Positions 1 through 6,911 are shown, counted from the first letter of the stretch. The stretch: 13,999 bases of DNA from Collinsella sp. (GCA_014871605.1 WGSQ01000032.1:1-13999), one strand, 5' to 3'. Numbers and translations: made by a program. Notes: generated by a model from the letters alone, not told the origin.

Positions 1-51
1 GGTTATACGCAAACACTTAAGTACTATTTAGGCGTTTGAAGTGTGCGTACC

Positions 52-1137
52 TTAGGCCAGGTGCGCCATAACGGCATCGGCAAATGCCTGCGTGCCCACA
101 GCGCCCTCAACGGAGCCGGTCTGGGCACGACGCACGTCACCGGTAACCTGCTCGCCCTCGTCGAGCGTGGCAGATACGGCGGCACGAATGCGATTGGCAG
201 CATCGTTCTCGCCCAGGTGATCGAGCATCATCGCAGCAGAGAGGATCTCGGCCGTGGGGTTGGCGATATCCTGGCCGGCGATATCGGGCGCGGAGCCATG
301 CGTAGCCTCAAAGATTGCGCAGTCGGCACCGATGTTGGAGCCGGGGGCCATGCCCAGACCGCCCACCAGGCCGGCGCACAGGTCGCTCACGATGTCGCCG
401 TACAGGTTGGGCAGCACCAGGACATCGAAGTCGTTGGGGTTCTGGACCAGGCCCATGCAGGTGGCGTCGACGATCTTGTCGTTGAACTCGATATCGGGAT
501 AGTTGGCGGCCACCTCGCACGCCACGCGCAGGAACAGGCCGTCGGTCGCCTTCATGATGTTGGCCTTATGCACGGCCGTCACCTTTTTGCGGCCGCAGCG
601 GCGGGCATACTCAAAGGCATACTCCACAATACGGCGGCTCTTGGCGATAGAGATGGGCTTGATCGAGATCGCGGAATCCGCGGCGAAGGTCTTCTGGCCC
701 GAACGCTCGACGAGCTGCGAGAGCTCCTCGACCTCGGCAGCGCCCTCATCGAACTCGATGCCGGCGTAGAGGTCCTCGGTGTTCTCGCGCACGATGACCA
801 GGTCGACATCGCGGAAGCGCGAGCCATCGCCCGGCTGCGACAGGCAAGGTCGCACGCAGGCGTACAGGTCGAAGTGCTTGCGCAGGGCCACGTTGACGCT
901 GCGGAAACCCGCGCCGACCGGCGTAGTGATGGGGCCCTTGATGGCAACCTTGGTCTCGGCGACCGCATCGAGCACGTGCTGGGGCAGCGGCGTGCCAAAC
1001 TCGTCCATGACGCCGGCACCGGCCTCCTGGACGTTCCAATTGATCTGGACACCGGCGGCCTCGACCACGCGGCGCATGGCCTGCGTAATCTCGGGACCGA
1101 TACCGTCACCGGGAATCAGGACTACATCGTGCGCCAT
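52..1137 (-). CDS. icd: Isocitrate dehydrogenase, NAD-type (isopropylmalate/isocitrate dehydrogenase family)
   Basis: The 361-residue product is a full-length member of the isocitrate/isopropylmalate dehydrogenase family, which oxidatively decarboxylates isocitrate to 2-oxoglutarate in the cytoplasm. The start of the fold is seen at VVLIPGDGIGPEI (5-17). The substrate loop RSVNVALRK (79-87) has the isocitrate-type Ser80 rather than an isopropylmalate-type sequence. ENTEDLYAGIE (118-128), Lys191 in the HKANIMK segment, and Asp248/Asp252 in GDIVSD are the expected catalytic and metal ligands. In the cofactor loop HGSAPDIAGQD (280-290), Asp285-Ile286 sit where the NADP enzyme of E. coli has Lys344-Tyr345, so NAD use is inferred. 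The ATG is preceded by GAGGAG with a 9-nt spacer, and starts only 6 nt after the upstream gene's stop. It is last in a four-gene run. Related decarboxylating dehydrogenases (homoisocitrate, tartrate) are less likely but not excluded. Confidence 0.87.
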   Translation of the reverse strand: MAHDVVLIPGDGIGPEITQAMRRVVEAAGVQINWNVQEAGAGVMDEFGTPLPQHVLDAVAETKVAIKGPITTPVGAGFRSVNVALRKHFDLYACVRPCLSQPGDGSRFRDVDLVIVRENTEDLYAGIEFDEGAAEVEELSQLVERSGQKTFAADSAISIKPISIAKSRRIVEYAFEYARRCGRKKVTAVHKANIMKATDGLFLRVACEVAANYPDIEFNDKIVDATCMGLVQNPNDFDVLVLPNLYGDIVSDLCAGLVGGLGMAPGSNIGADCAIFEATHGSAPDIAGQDIANPTAEILSAAMMLDHLGENDAANRIRAAVSATLDEGEQVTGDVRRAQTGSVEGAVGTQAFADAVMAHLA

Positions 1138-1143
1138 AATCTG

Positions 1144-1842
1144 TTACTCCTCGTCTTCGGCGTCGTCAGATTTTTTAACGCTAGCACGCTTCTTCTTTTT
1201 GGAGAGATCCAGGCCAAAACGTTTAACAAGCATTTCGCAAATCTCGCTCGAACGGGCCTTGAGATAGCTGCCCTTACCGTTCTCGGCATCGAACTTAAGG
1301 CGCAGCGCAAGCTTCTCGGCAACCTCGGCGTCGATCTCGCCCTGGCAAAACTCGTACAGGCAACCGAGCATGTCGCGATACTCAAGGTCGCCGTGGTAGC
1401 ACTGGATGGCCTCGTCCAGGATGGGCCAAGCCTCGCGCGAACGCTCGACACTCGTGGCACCCCACACGCACAGCAGGCGGAAGGCGGCATAGCGCAACGT
1501 GGAGGAGATCTCGTCGAACAGTGCAGTCTCGGCGCCCTCAAAGGCATCGCCCAGCTGCTCGGGGCAGGTGGTGGCGAGCGCCGCCAGGGCGTCGAGGGCC
1601 TCCCAGCGGGTCTGAGCCTCGGGGCGGTCGAGCGCCTCAATCAGCGCGGGCACGCAGGGCACGACGCGCTGCGGATCGCGCTCGGCCAGCAGATGCAGCA
1701 CGCGGGCGGCAAACTGGCGGATGCGGCGCGTGGGGCAGCCGAGCTCCTTGACCAGGCGGTCGACGGCGTTCTCGTTCTCCTCTGCCAGCTGAAGCTGTGC
1801 CAGCTCCTCGTCGGTGAGCTGTTCGTCTTTGTTTTCTGCCAT
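1144..1842 (-). CDS. HEAT-like helical repeat protein, function unknown
   Basis: The 232-residue protein is not a recognised enzyme. After an acidic, Glu/Gln-rich N-terminus (1-25), residues about 37-205 are almost wholly predicted alpha-helix, with repeated Ala/Leu-rich helix pairs such as RQFAARVLHLLAE (42-54), RWEALDALAALA (79-90) and LRYAAFRLLCVWG (116-128). That pattern is typical of HEAT/armadillo-type scaffolds that bind other proteins. The C-terminus switches to a lysine block KKKKRASVKK (215-224) followed by an acidic end, so it is probably disordered. There is no signal peptide or membrane span, hence a cytoplasmic location. It lies 15 nt after the membrane-protein gene and 6 nt before icd, so it is very likely cotranscribed with both. 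The ATG has AGAGG 5 nt upstream. A role as an adaptor for its neighbours is only inference. Confidence 0.75.
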   Translation of the reverse strand: MAENKDEQLTDEELAQLQLAEENENAVDRLVKELGCPTRRIRQFAARVLHLLAERDPQRVVPCVPALIEALDRPEAQTRWEALDALAALATTCPEQLGDAFEGAETALFDEISSTLRYAAFRLLCVWGATSVERSREAWPILDEAIQCYHGDLEYRDMLGCLYEFCQGEIDAEVAEKLALRLKFDAENGKGSYLKARSSEICEMLVKRFGLDLSKKKKRASVKKSDDAEDEE

Positions 1843-1857
1843 AGTTACCTCTTCTTA

Positions 1858-2286
1858 CTATTTCTTAGCGTGCTTGCCAGCACCCTTGCTGTCATCGGTG
1901 ACCGAGATGAGCTGTCGATCGGCCGCGCCATTGCGACGCGCACGGCGGCGCTCCTCGGCGTCGCCCGCGTCGGCGGCGGCGCGATGAGCCTTGTTGACGT
2001 TAAAGACCTCGTCGTGCTTGCGCCACGGACCGACGGACTCGCCAAAGCTCATTTTAAGACCGGCGATAAAGCCGCCGAGCCAGCCGATCGGCGCAAACTG
2101 CACCAGCGGGAACAGCGAGAACACCCAGGTCAGCAGGACGACTGCCGCCGCTCCTGCAAAGTTGGCAATCCAGTAGTCGCGCTTGGTGATGACGCGCTTT
2201 TCGCACGCCCACTGACCGCACAAAAAGCCAATGTAGATCGCAAAGAGAAAGAGCACCAGCGCTAACACCACGAACGTCCAGCTCAT
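1858..2286 (-). CDS. Small membrane protein with 2-3 membrane spans, function unknown
   Basis: I do not recognise the family. From the chosen ATG the protein has 142 residues. Residues about 3-23 form a hydrophobic span, 40-59 a second, and 60-78 (PLVQFAPIGWLGGFIAGLKM) a possible third or re-entrant span. The rest is a hydrophilic cytoplasmic-type tail, with an Arg-rich patch at 112-119 and a basic end. The segment FGESVGPWRKHDEVF (81-95), just after the membrane part, looks like the most specific and perhaps conserved part. The frame is open for 12 codons further upstream, but the ATG at 2286 has GGGAG 9 nt before it and starts 5 nt after the upstream stop, while the longer form would run into the Cys/His tail of the preceding gene. 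It is cotranscribed with its neighbours by spacing. Confidence 0.75.
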   Translation of the reverse strand: MSWTFVVLALVLFLFAIYIGFLCGQWACEKRVITKRDYWIANFAGAAAVVLLTWVFSLFPLVQFAPIGWLGGFIAGLKMSFGESVGPWRKHDEVFNVNKAHRAAADAGDAEERRRARRNGAADRQLISVTDDSKGAGKHAKK

Positions 2287-2291
2287 GGGCG

Positions 2292-3371
2292 CTACTCCCC
2301 GTGATGGTGGCCGCAGCAGCACTCGTGGCCATCATCATGGCCGTGGCCGCCGCAGCACTCGTGGTCCTCGCCATGGTGGTGGCCGCAACCGCACTCGTGG
2401 TCGTCGCCGTGCTCGCCGCAACCGCAGCCGTCCTCGTGAGCACCATGCTCTTCGGGACGATACTGCGACCAGTCCAGACCGGCGGCGATGGCGTCGGCCT
2501 CCTCCTTGTAGAGGACCGTGATGGCCTGGGTGCCCAGCTTGGCGCCACCGATGGCGTCGAGCATGTCGTAGAGCGTAAAGGCCACGTCAGCGCCGGGCAG
2601 CGCAAGCTCGCGATCGTCGGCATAGGCGAGCGCCAAGCGCAGGTCCTTGATGAAGTGCTCAACCATAAAGCCGGGCTTGTAGTCGCCGTCGAGCGCCTTG
2701 GGAGCCAGGCTCTCCATGGCGCCGGACTTGCCGGTACCGCCCAGGATCATTTGGCGGGTCTTCTCCAGGTCAAGGCCGCTCAGCTCGGCAAATGCCATGG
2801 CGTCTGCCATGCCGACCATGCAGGCGCTCAGCGACACCTGGTTGGCGAGCTTGGCAGCCTGGCCCTTGCCGGCGCCGTCGAAGCAGCAGATGTTGGCCGC
2901 GAAGGTGGCAAGGATGTCGCGGACCGGCGCGATGTCGTTCTCGGTGGCGCCCACGATAGCCGTAAGCGTGCCGGCGATAGCACCCGACTCGCCGCCGGTG
3001 ACGGGGCAGTCAAACGCCATGCGGCCGGAAACCTGGGCGGCCTCGGCAATGTCGCGCGCCAGCTCGGGCGAGCTCGTGGTGAGGTCGATCAGGACCGCGC
3101 CGGGCTTAGTGCACGCGAGCAGGCCGTCGCCCGCCAGGTAGAGCTCCTCAACCTCGGAGGGATAGCCCACCATGGTAAAGACGACGTCGGCGTTCGCCAC
3201 GGCATCTGCCGGCGTATCGGCCCAGACAGCGCCGCGCTCGATAAGCGCGGCGGCCTTGGACTTGGTGCGGTTGTTGACCGTGACGGGATAGCCGGCATCC
3301 AGGATGTGGCCGGCGATGGGGGCACCCATGATTCCGGTGCCGATAAATGCGACGGAGAGCTTGTTTGCCAT
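2292..3371 (-). CDS. 3-hydroxyisobutyrate dehydrogenase-family NAD(P) oxidoreductase with Cys/His-rich repeat tail
   Basis: Residues 1-300 are a complete beta-hydroxyacid dehydrogenase: a Rossmann start AFIGTGIMGAPIAG (8-21), the substrate-binding segment DCPVTGGESGAIAGT (121-135), catalytic Lys174 in GKGQAAKLANQ (168-178), and the conserved KD pair 242-243. Family members oxidise or reduce small hydroxy acids or semialdehydes (3-hydroxyisobutyrate, tartronate semialdehyde, succinic semialdehyde); the substrate cannot be told from sequence. The usual length is about 290-300. Here 50-60 residues are added, of which 309-359 carry 14 His and 9 Cys, including three 12-residue repeats starting at 324, 336 and 348 (each with HEC, and mostly GHHHGE). 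Such tails bind Zn, Ni or Co in other proteins; here this is inference. ATG with AAAGG 5 nt upstream. First gene of the four-gene run, 98 nt after degV. Confidence 0.88.
   Translation of the reverse strand: MANKLSVAFIGTGIMGAPIAGHILDAGYPVTVNNRTKSKAAALIERGAVWADTPADAVANADVVFTMVGYPSEVEELYLAGDGLLACTKPGAVLIDLTTSSPELARDIAEAAQVSGRMAFDCPVTGGESGAIAGTLTAIVGATENDIAPVRDILATFAANICCFDGAGKGQAAKLANQVSLSACMVGMADAMAFAELSGLDLEKTRQMILGGTGKSGAMESLAPKALDGDYKPGFMVEHFIKDLRLALAYADDRELALPGADVAFTLYDMLDAIGGAKLGTQAITVLYKEEADAIAAGLDWSQYRPEEHGAHEDGCGCGEHGDDHECGCGHHHGEDHECCGGHGHDDGHECCCGHHHGE
2295..2402 (-). repeat. Three in-frame 36-bp tandem repeats in the dehydrogenase tail
   Basis: On the plus strand the core GCACTCGTGG recurs at 2319, 2355 and 2391, exactly 36 bp apart. 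The repeats encode residues 324-335, 336-347 and 348-359: DHECGCGHHHGE, DHECCGGHGHDD and GHECCCGHHHGE. They end at the stop codon. Exact codon-level periodicity suggests recent duplication by slippage or unequal exchange, so copy number may vary among strains. Confidence 0.85.
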
Positions 3372-3469
3372 GAAACCTTTCCTTTTGGGTTGGGTGTTGT
3401 TACCAGGTTAAACACTCGGTGCCAGCGTTTGGGCAGTGAGCTGGGATCGATTACGGCCGCGTTACTTGC

Positions 3470-4423
3470 CTACTGACCGCGCACGCGACGGGCGATGCGG
3501 TCGGAAAGCGACGCCTTGTCGGCGCGGTTCTTACCCCAAAACGCGCAGCCCACCATGCCGGGGCCCACGTGCGAGCCGATGGTGGGACCCACGGAGCCGC
3601 GAATGATCGTGACGTCGGCGCAACCCTCCTCCTTGCGGATGGCGGCTTCGAGCCAGTCACCATCCTTTTCGGCATCGGCCGTCATGATGGCGATGGGCAT
3701 GGTGCGATCGGGCACGTAGTTCTCGCGGAACGACTTGAGGATGGACTTGAGCGCCTTCTTGCGGCCGCGGTTGACGCCGATCAGCGACAGCGAGCCGGCC
3801 AGGTCGTAGGAGAGCTCGGGCTTGACGTCGAGCTTTGCCGTGAGCTGCGCCGCCGCGGGAGGAATGCGGCCGCCGGCAGCCAGTGCGTCGAAGCTCTCGA
3901 GCGTAAAGTAGCCGTGCACGTAGGTCTTTGCCTCGTTTGCCCAATCGACCAGCTGCTTGGCGGTCAGTCCCGCCGAACGCTGGCGCACGGCCTCGAGCGC
4001 CAAGAGCGCACCGGTCGCGCAGGGCAGAGCGTTGTCGACCACGTAGAGCTCAAAGTTGGGATACTCGGCGCGCACGACATCTGCCGCCTGGCACGCGGAG
4101 TTGTAGCTCGACGACAGCGCCGAGGTAAAGCACAGGTAGACCGTGGGCGTACCCTCTTTGGCGCACTCGGTAAAGAACTCGATATAGCGACCGAGCGACA
4201 CAGCCGAGGTGGACACGCGGGCACCGGCGCGCATGCGGTCGTAGAACTCCTTAGGGCTCATGCTCGACCAGATGTCGTCTGTGCGCTCCTCGCCATCGAT
4301 AATGAAAGGGAAACCCAGGATATCGACATCGAGGTTCGCGGCGACCTCGGGGCTAAAGTCGCAGCAGGTATCGACGACGATGCGGCAACGGTCCGAATGA
4401 CCGGTAGATGCGGCCTTGTCCAT
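3470..4423 (-). CDS. DegV family fatty-acid-binding protein
   Basis: The 317-residue protein has the whole DegV fold. These proteins bind a long-chain fatty acid; in Firmicutes the FakB members present it to the kinase FakA for phosphorylation. Visible family marks are VVDTCCDF (16-23) at the first strand, VSTSAVS (70-76), the fatty-acid carboxylate region FTSALSSSYNSA (99-110), the LAAGGRI turn (181-187), and the C-terminal HVGPGMVG block (285-292) with its His-Val-Gly-Pro-Gly. No signal peptide, so cytoplasmic. The ATG at 4423 is 8 nt after AAGGAG; a TTG directly before it (4426) is a possible but poorer start. A terminator-like hairpin lies just upstream, so expression is probably by readthrough from hpf or from a promoter inside the hpf end. 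No fakA-type kinase is in the window. Which lipid it binds is unknown. Confidence 0.9.
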   Translation of the reverse strand: MDKAASTGHSDRCRIVVDTCCDFSPEVAANLDVDILGFPFIIDGEERTDDIWSSMSPKEFYDRMRAGARVSTSAVSLGRYIEFFTECAKEGTPTVYLCFTSALSSSYNSACQAADVVRAEYPNFELYVVDNALPCATGALLALEAVRQRSAGLTAKQLVDWANEAKTYVHGYFTLESFDALAAGGRIPPAAAQLTAKLDVKPELSYDLAGSLSLIGVNRGRKKALKSILKSFRENYVPDRTMPIAIMTADAEKDGDWLEAAIRKEEGCADVTIIRGSVGPTIGSHVGPGMVGCAFWGKNRADKASLSDRIARRVRGQ

Positions 4424-4441
4424 CAAAGCGACTCCTTACGT

Positions 4442-4473
4442 AAAAAGGCGGCCACCCGCATGGGATGGCCGCC
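4442..4473 (-). terminator. Intrinsic terminator/attenuator between hpf and degV
   Basis: Read on the minus strand, the arms GGCGGCCA and TGGCCGCC pair perfectly (8 bp), with a further CCC/GGG pairing past a bulged T and a 4-nt loop, followed by TTTTT. This is a good rho-independent terminator for hpf. It ends only 18 nt before the degV start codon, leaving no room for a separate degV promoter, so it may act as a partial terminator or attenuator. Confidence 0.8.
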
Positions 4474-4477
4474 AACC

Positions 4478-4497
4478 GTTAACTCATGCAAGTTAAC
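4478..4497. repeat. Perfect inverted repeat GTTAACT-N6-AGTTAAC downstream of hpf
   Basis: Seven-base arms GTTAACT (4478-4484) and AGTTAAC (4491-4497) enclose 6 nt. It lies between the hpf stop and the terminator hairpin. It could be a weak RNA hairpin or a protein-binding palindrome; nothing in the sequence decides this. Confidence 0.6.
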
Positions 4498-4502
4498 GTA
4501 TT

Positions 4503-5087
4503 TTACTCGTCAAGTGTTTCGATACGGGGCTTGATGATGCCATATCCACCATTCTTACGGTGATACACCACATTGATAAGGCCGGTCGTCGCGTTCTCGA
4601 ACACGTAGAAGTCGTGACCGAGCAGATCGGTCTGCACCAGCGCCTGCTCCTCAGTCATCGGGGTGACGTCGATAACCTTCTCGCGGACGAGCAGGTCGTC
4701 CTCCTCCTCGGGCAGCAGCAGGTCGGCCAGATCCTCGACGCGCTCGACCGGCGCAACATCCGCGGCGCTGGCACCGCCCTGGCGGTTGTCCACGACCTTG
4801 GTCTTGAACTTACGCAGCTGGCGGGTGACCTTATCGGCGGAGAGGTCGATGGCAGCATACATATCTGCGCCATGCTCGGCAACGCGAATCACCGAACCGC
4901 GGGCACGAACCGTGACCTCGACGATTGCCGGGTTGGGGTTCGAGGGGTTCTTCTCATAGCGAAGTACAACGTCGACCGTCATGGGCTCGATATCGAAAAC
5001 CTTGAGCGCCTCGCCGATCTTCTCATCCACATGCGCACGCAGAGCATCGGTTACCGTCGTCTTGCGTCCAGAAACCTTGATATCCAT
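4503..5087 (-). CDS. hpf: Ribosome hibernation promoting factor, long form
   Basis: The 194-residue protein has two domains. Residues 1-100 are the RaiA/HPF domain (MDIKVSGRKTTVTDALRAHV at the start), which binds the 30S decoding and tRNA sites. After an acidic linker (residues 113-133), residues 135-190 are the long-HPF C-terminal dimerisation domain, with the familiar TPMTEEQALVQTDLLGHDF (142-160), YVFEN, INVVYHRKNGGYGIIKPRIE pattern. Long HPF joins two 70S particles into inactive 100S dimers in stationary phase or stress. The start at 5087 is fixed by homology (MDIKVSGR) and by GGAG 7 nt upstream; the frame is open for 20 more codons, without similarity to the family. Bordered by a terminator upstream (that of the solute-binding protein) and its own terminator downstream, so it is likely a single-gene unit with its own promoter. 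Confidence 0.94.
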   Translation of the reverse strand: MDIKVSGRKTTVTDALRAHVDEKIGEALKVFDIEPMTVDVVLRYEKNPSNPNPAIVEVTVRARGSVIRVAEHGADMYAAIDLSADKVTRQLRKFKTKVVDNRQGGASAADVAPVERVEDLADLLLPEEEDDLLVREKVIDVTPMTEEQALVQTDLLGHDFYVFENATTGLINVVYHRKNGGYGIIKPRIETLDE

Positions 5088-5404
5088 ACGTGGCTCCAAT
5101 CTGCCTCGGGGACTTACTGTACTGGCTATGTACCCATTGCCGTGCATTTAATCACGCGGATTCCTAAAGACCCGAATAACGATTGCTTGATACCGCATAC
5201 CGAAGTCTCGTACTTTTCCATGGCAAAGTGCGCTATAGGAGGGAGCCCACAGATTTGTATTTGGTCTCGAAAATTGGCTTTGACCTGCTGGTTTTATAGG
5301 GATGAAAAAGCCGGGCTCCCCTATTGGGGAAACCCGGCAGTGCGTGTTGAAACCGTGAAGAGGTGTCCTTTCCAACGTATAGGAGACACCACCCCTAGCA
5401 ATAA
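5088..5404. other. Intergenic region upstream of hpf
   Basis: These 317 bases hold the terminator of the solute-binding protein gene (5305-5338), a weaker imperfect inverted repeat (5362-5390, arms GGTGTC and GACACC with an extra AG/CT pairing past a bulge), and, between 5304 and 5088, the expected hpf promoter. I see a TATAAA on the minus strand at 5298-5293, but no matching -35 box, so no promoter is called. The open frame extending hpf upstream has no family similarity. Confidence 0.6.
5305..5338 (-). terminator. Rho-independent terminator of the solute-binding protein gene
   Basis: On the minus strand, GCCGGG pairs with CCCGGC and CCCC with GGGG around an AATA loop, with a small internal mismatch, and TTTTT follows the stem. 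It lies 66 nt after the stop of the upstream minus-strand gene. On the plus strand there is no T-run after the stem, so it acts in the minus direction. Confidence 0.85.
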
Positions 5405-6412
5405 CTAGCTATTGAGTTTGTTAATGTCGTCGTCGGTGATGGCGCCTTCCTGGCTGGACGATTTGTCCTCGGAGGATGCGGTCTCATTGTTGGAATCGGA
5501 GGACTCGCTGCCGGAGGACGTGGTCTCACTGGACTCAGAGTCGCCCGGCTGCACGTTAGCGCCCGAAACCGTCTTAGTGGTGAGGTCGTAGGGCATCGTG
5601 CCATACCAGACGCAGTGGACCGCCTCGAGCGTGCCGTCGGCCGTAATACCGTCGAGGGCATCGCTCACGGCACGGCATAGTTCGTCATTGGACGAGAGGC
5701 CCACAACACCAAGCGTCGAGGGCGCCTCGAGCGCACCGACATAGGAGATCTCGCTCATCAGGCGTGCAAGGTAGCCGCCGGCCGTGGAGTCGCAGATCAC
5801 ATAGTCGACCTCGCCGGACTCGAGCGCCTCAAAGCACTCGTTGATGTTGGAGTAGGTCTTTTGGTTGGCGGTGATGCTCTGCTTAGCAAGCGCCTCCTGC
5901 GAGGCCGAGGACGCCTGAACGCCCAGGGTGGACGTGTTAAGGGTATCGGTGGAAACGCTTAGCGACCCACCATCGCTAGTTTTACCGAACACGGAAGTGG
6001 CATCGTACAGGCAGGTGCCGAGCGAGCTAATGTCCCCGTCCGTGGAGTTAATCTCGCCGATAAAGATATCGGCCTTTTTGTCGCCGAGCGCGGAACCTGC
6101 CGAGGACGCATCGACAAAGGCAACCTTAAGGCCCATGCGGCTTGCGAGGGCGCGGGCGGCGTCGACCGCATATCCCGTGAGCTCGCCGTCGGCGCCTTGC
6201 ATGGCCTGCGGCGCATCGGAAGTATCGAGGGCGACCGTCAGGGTTCCGGGAGTGACCAGGGCGTCGTCCGACACCGCCGGCGTGACGGTCTCGTACTCGA
6301 TCTGGTCGATCGTGGGAGTCGTGAACGTAGACAGCGGGTTGAACGCGCATCCGCTCAGGCCCAAAACGGCAATGACCGCTGCGGTCCCAGCACCTAACCG
6401 AGCCGCGTGCAT
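5405..6412 (-). CDS. Family-3 extracellular solute-binding lipoprotein (amino-acid type), orphan
   Basis: The 335-residue product begins with a lipoprotein signal: MHAARLGAG, then a hydrophobic stretch ending in LGLSGC, so Cys22 is the lipidation site and the protein is anchored to the outer face of the membrane. Residues 56-270 look like a periplasmic-binding-protein family 3 domain (GTLTVALDTSDAP, GELTGYAVDAARALASRMG at 76-94, ADIFIGE at 114-120, SGEVDYVICDS at 199-209). These bind polar amino acids for ABC importers. Residues 285-335 form a Ser/Glu/Asp-rich, probably disordered tail, which is unusual. No permease or ATPase gene is adjacent. I chose the ATG at 6412 because GAGGGG is 7-9 nt upstream; ATG 6430 (six residues longer) is an alternative. 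The same frame stays open upstream for another 130 codons. Confidence 0.85.
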   Translation of the reverse strand: MHAARLGAGTAAVIAVLGLSGCAFNPLSTFTTPTIDQIEYETVTPAVSDDALVTPGTLTVALDTSDAPQAMQGADGELTGYAVDAARALASRMGLKVAFVDASSAGSALGDKKADIFIGEINSTDGDISSLGTCLYDATSVFGKTSDGGSLSVSTDTLNTSTLGVQASSASQEALAKQSITANQKTYSNINECFEALESGEVDYVICDSTAGGYLARLMSEISYVGALEAPSTLGVVGLSSNDELCRAVSDALDGITADGTLEAVHCVWYGTMPYDLTTKTVSGANVQPGDSESSETTSSGSESSDSNNETASSEDKSSSQEGAITDDDINKLNS

Positions 6413-6761
6413 CAAGCTGCCCCTCACCATGTCCACTACCCTGCCTTCTGTGTCGTATACGATCCGTGCGTTGCGCGGAATATCAGATTGTTCCCACCAG
6501 CTGACCTGGTATTTGACCCCACACTTGCGCACCGGGGTGTTTGCTCGGGAGGCCGCAGCCACCTTCACGACTGACCCGCTCGCCCGCGAGGCGGTATTGC
6601 CCCAAAGAAAGTAGAACGGACGGTGCGGCTTACATCTAGGACGCGCCATGATCGCGCCGCGCGCACGCGGTCGCTTACGTGGATCCCTTTGACCGCGTCT
6701 GTCTTGGACTAGGATGGACATTTCGTCCGTCCGCAACCACAGCCTGGCAGGAACGTAGCGC

Positions 6762-6790
6762 ATTATAGCTAAGTTCAAGCTAAAGTTTAA
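6762..6790 (-). promoter_or_regulatory. Sigma-70-type promoter for the solute-binding lipoprotein
   Basis: On the minus strand TTAAAC (6790-6785), 17 nt, then a perfect TATAAT (6767-6762). The -35 is only a partial match to TTGACA. Transcription would begin near 6755, giving a leader of more than 320 nt before the lipoprotein start. Confidence 0.6.
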
Positions 6791-6862
6791 GGTTAGGGGC
6801 GCCATTCGCACCGTGAGCACAGATTTTGCAGGTCGGAGCGGACCATTCGTGCCCCCATGAAG

Positions 6863-6910
6863 CCCGGAGCTCCCCTACGGGGAGCTCCGGGGCACCCGTC
6901 TCAGGGTGCC
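6863..6910. repeat. Tandem strong hairpins beside the inverted-repeat element
   Basis: Hairpin 1 has 13-bp perfect arms (6863-6875 with 6879-6891, core CCGGAGCTCCCC) and a 3-nt loop. Hairpin 2 has 7-bp arms GGCACCC (6891-6897) and GGGTGCC (6904-6910) with a 6-nt loop; the two share one base. Neither strand has a T-run after the stems, so they are not typical intrinsic terminators, though hairpin 1 could still slow polymerase. Confidence 0.7.
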
Positions 6911-6911
6911 G

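Noticed and set aside
13..44. Inverted repeat ACACTT/AAGTGT after icd as a terminator
   Set aside because: The stem is only 6 bp with a 20-nt loop and no T-run follows; the true terminator may lie beyond the window edge.
43..2265. A 740-codon open frame on the plus strand opposite icd and its neighbours
   Set aside because: It runs antisense through three well-supported genes. High GC with G/C-rich third positions commonly leaves the opposite strand open. Its protein has no family resemblance and no good ribosome binding site.
2295..2402. 36-bp periodic repeats that could suggest a CRISPR array
   Set aside because: There are no spacers; the period is a multiple of three, lies in frame inside a gene and encodes a regular protein repeat.
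2301..3476. A 391-codon plus-strand open frame opposite the dehydrogenase
   Set aside because: Antisense shadow; its Val/Ala-rich start is simply the reverse reading of the Cys/His repeats.
6649..6820. A separate gene or long N-terminal form of the solute-binding protein
   Set aside because: The lipoprotein signal needs to be at the N-terminus, and a good SD lies just before ATG 6412. Kept only as a finding.
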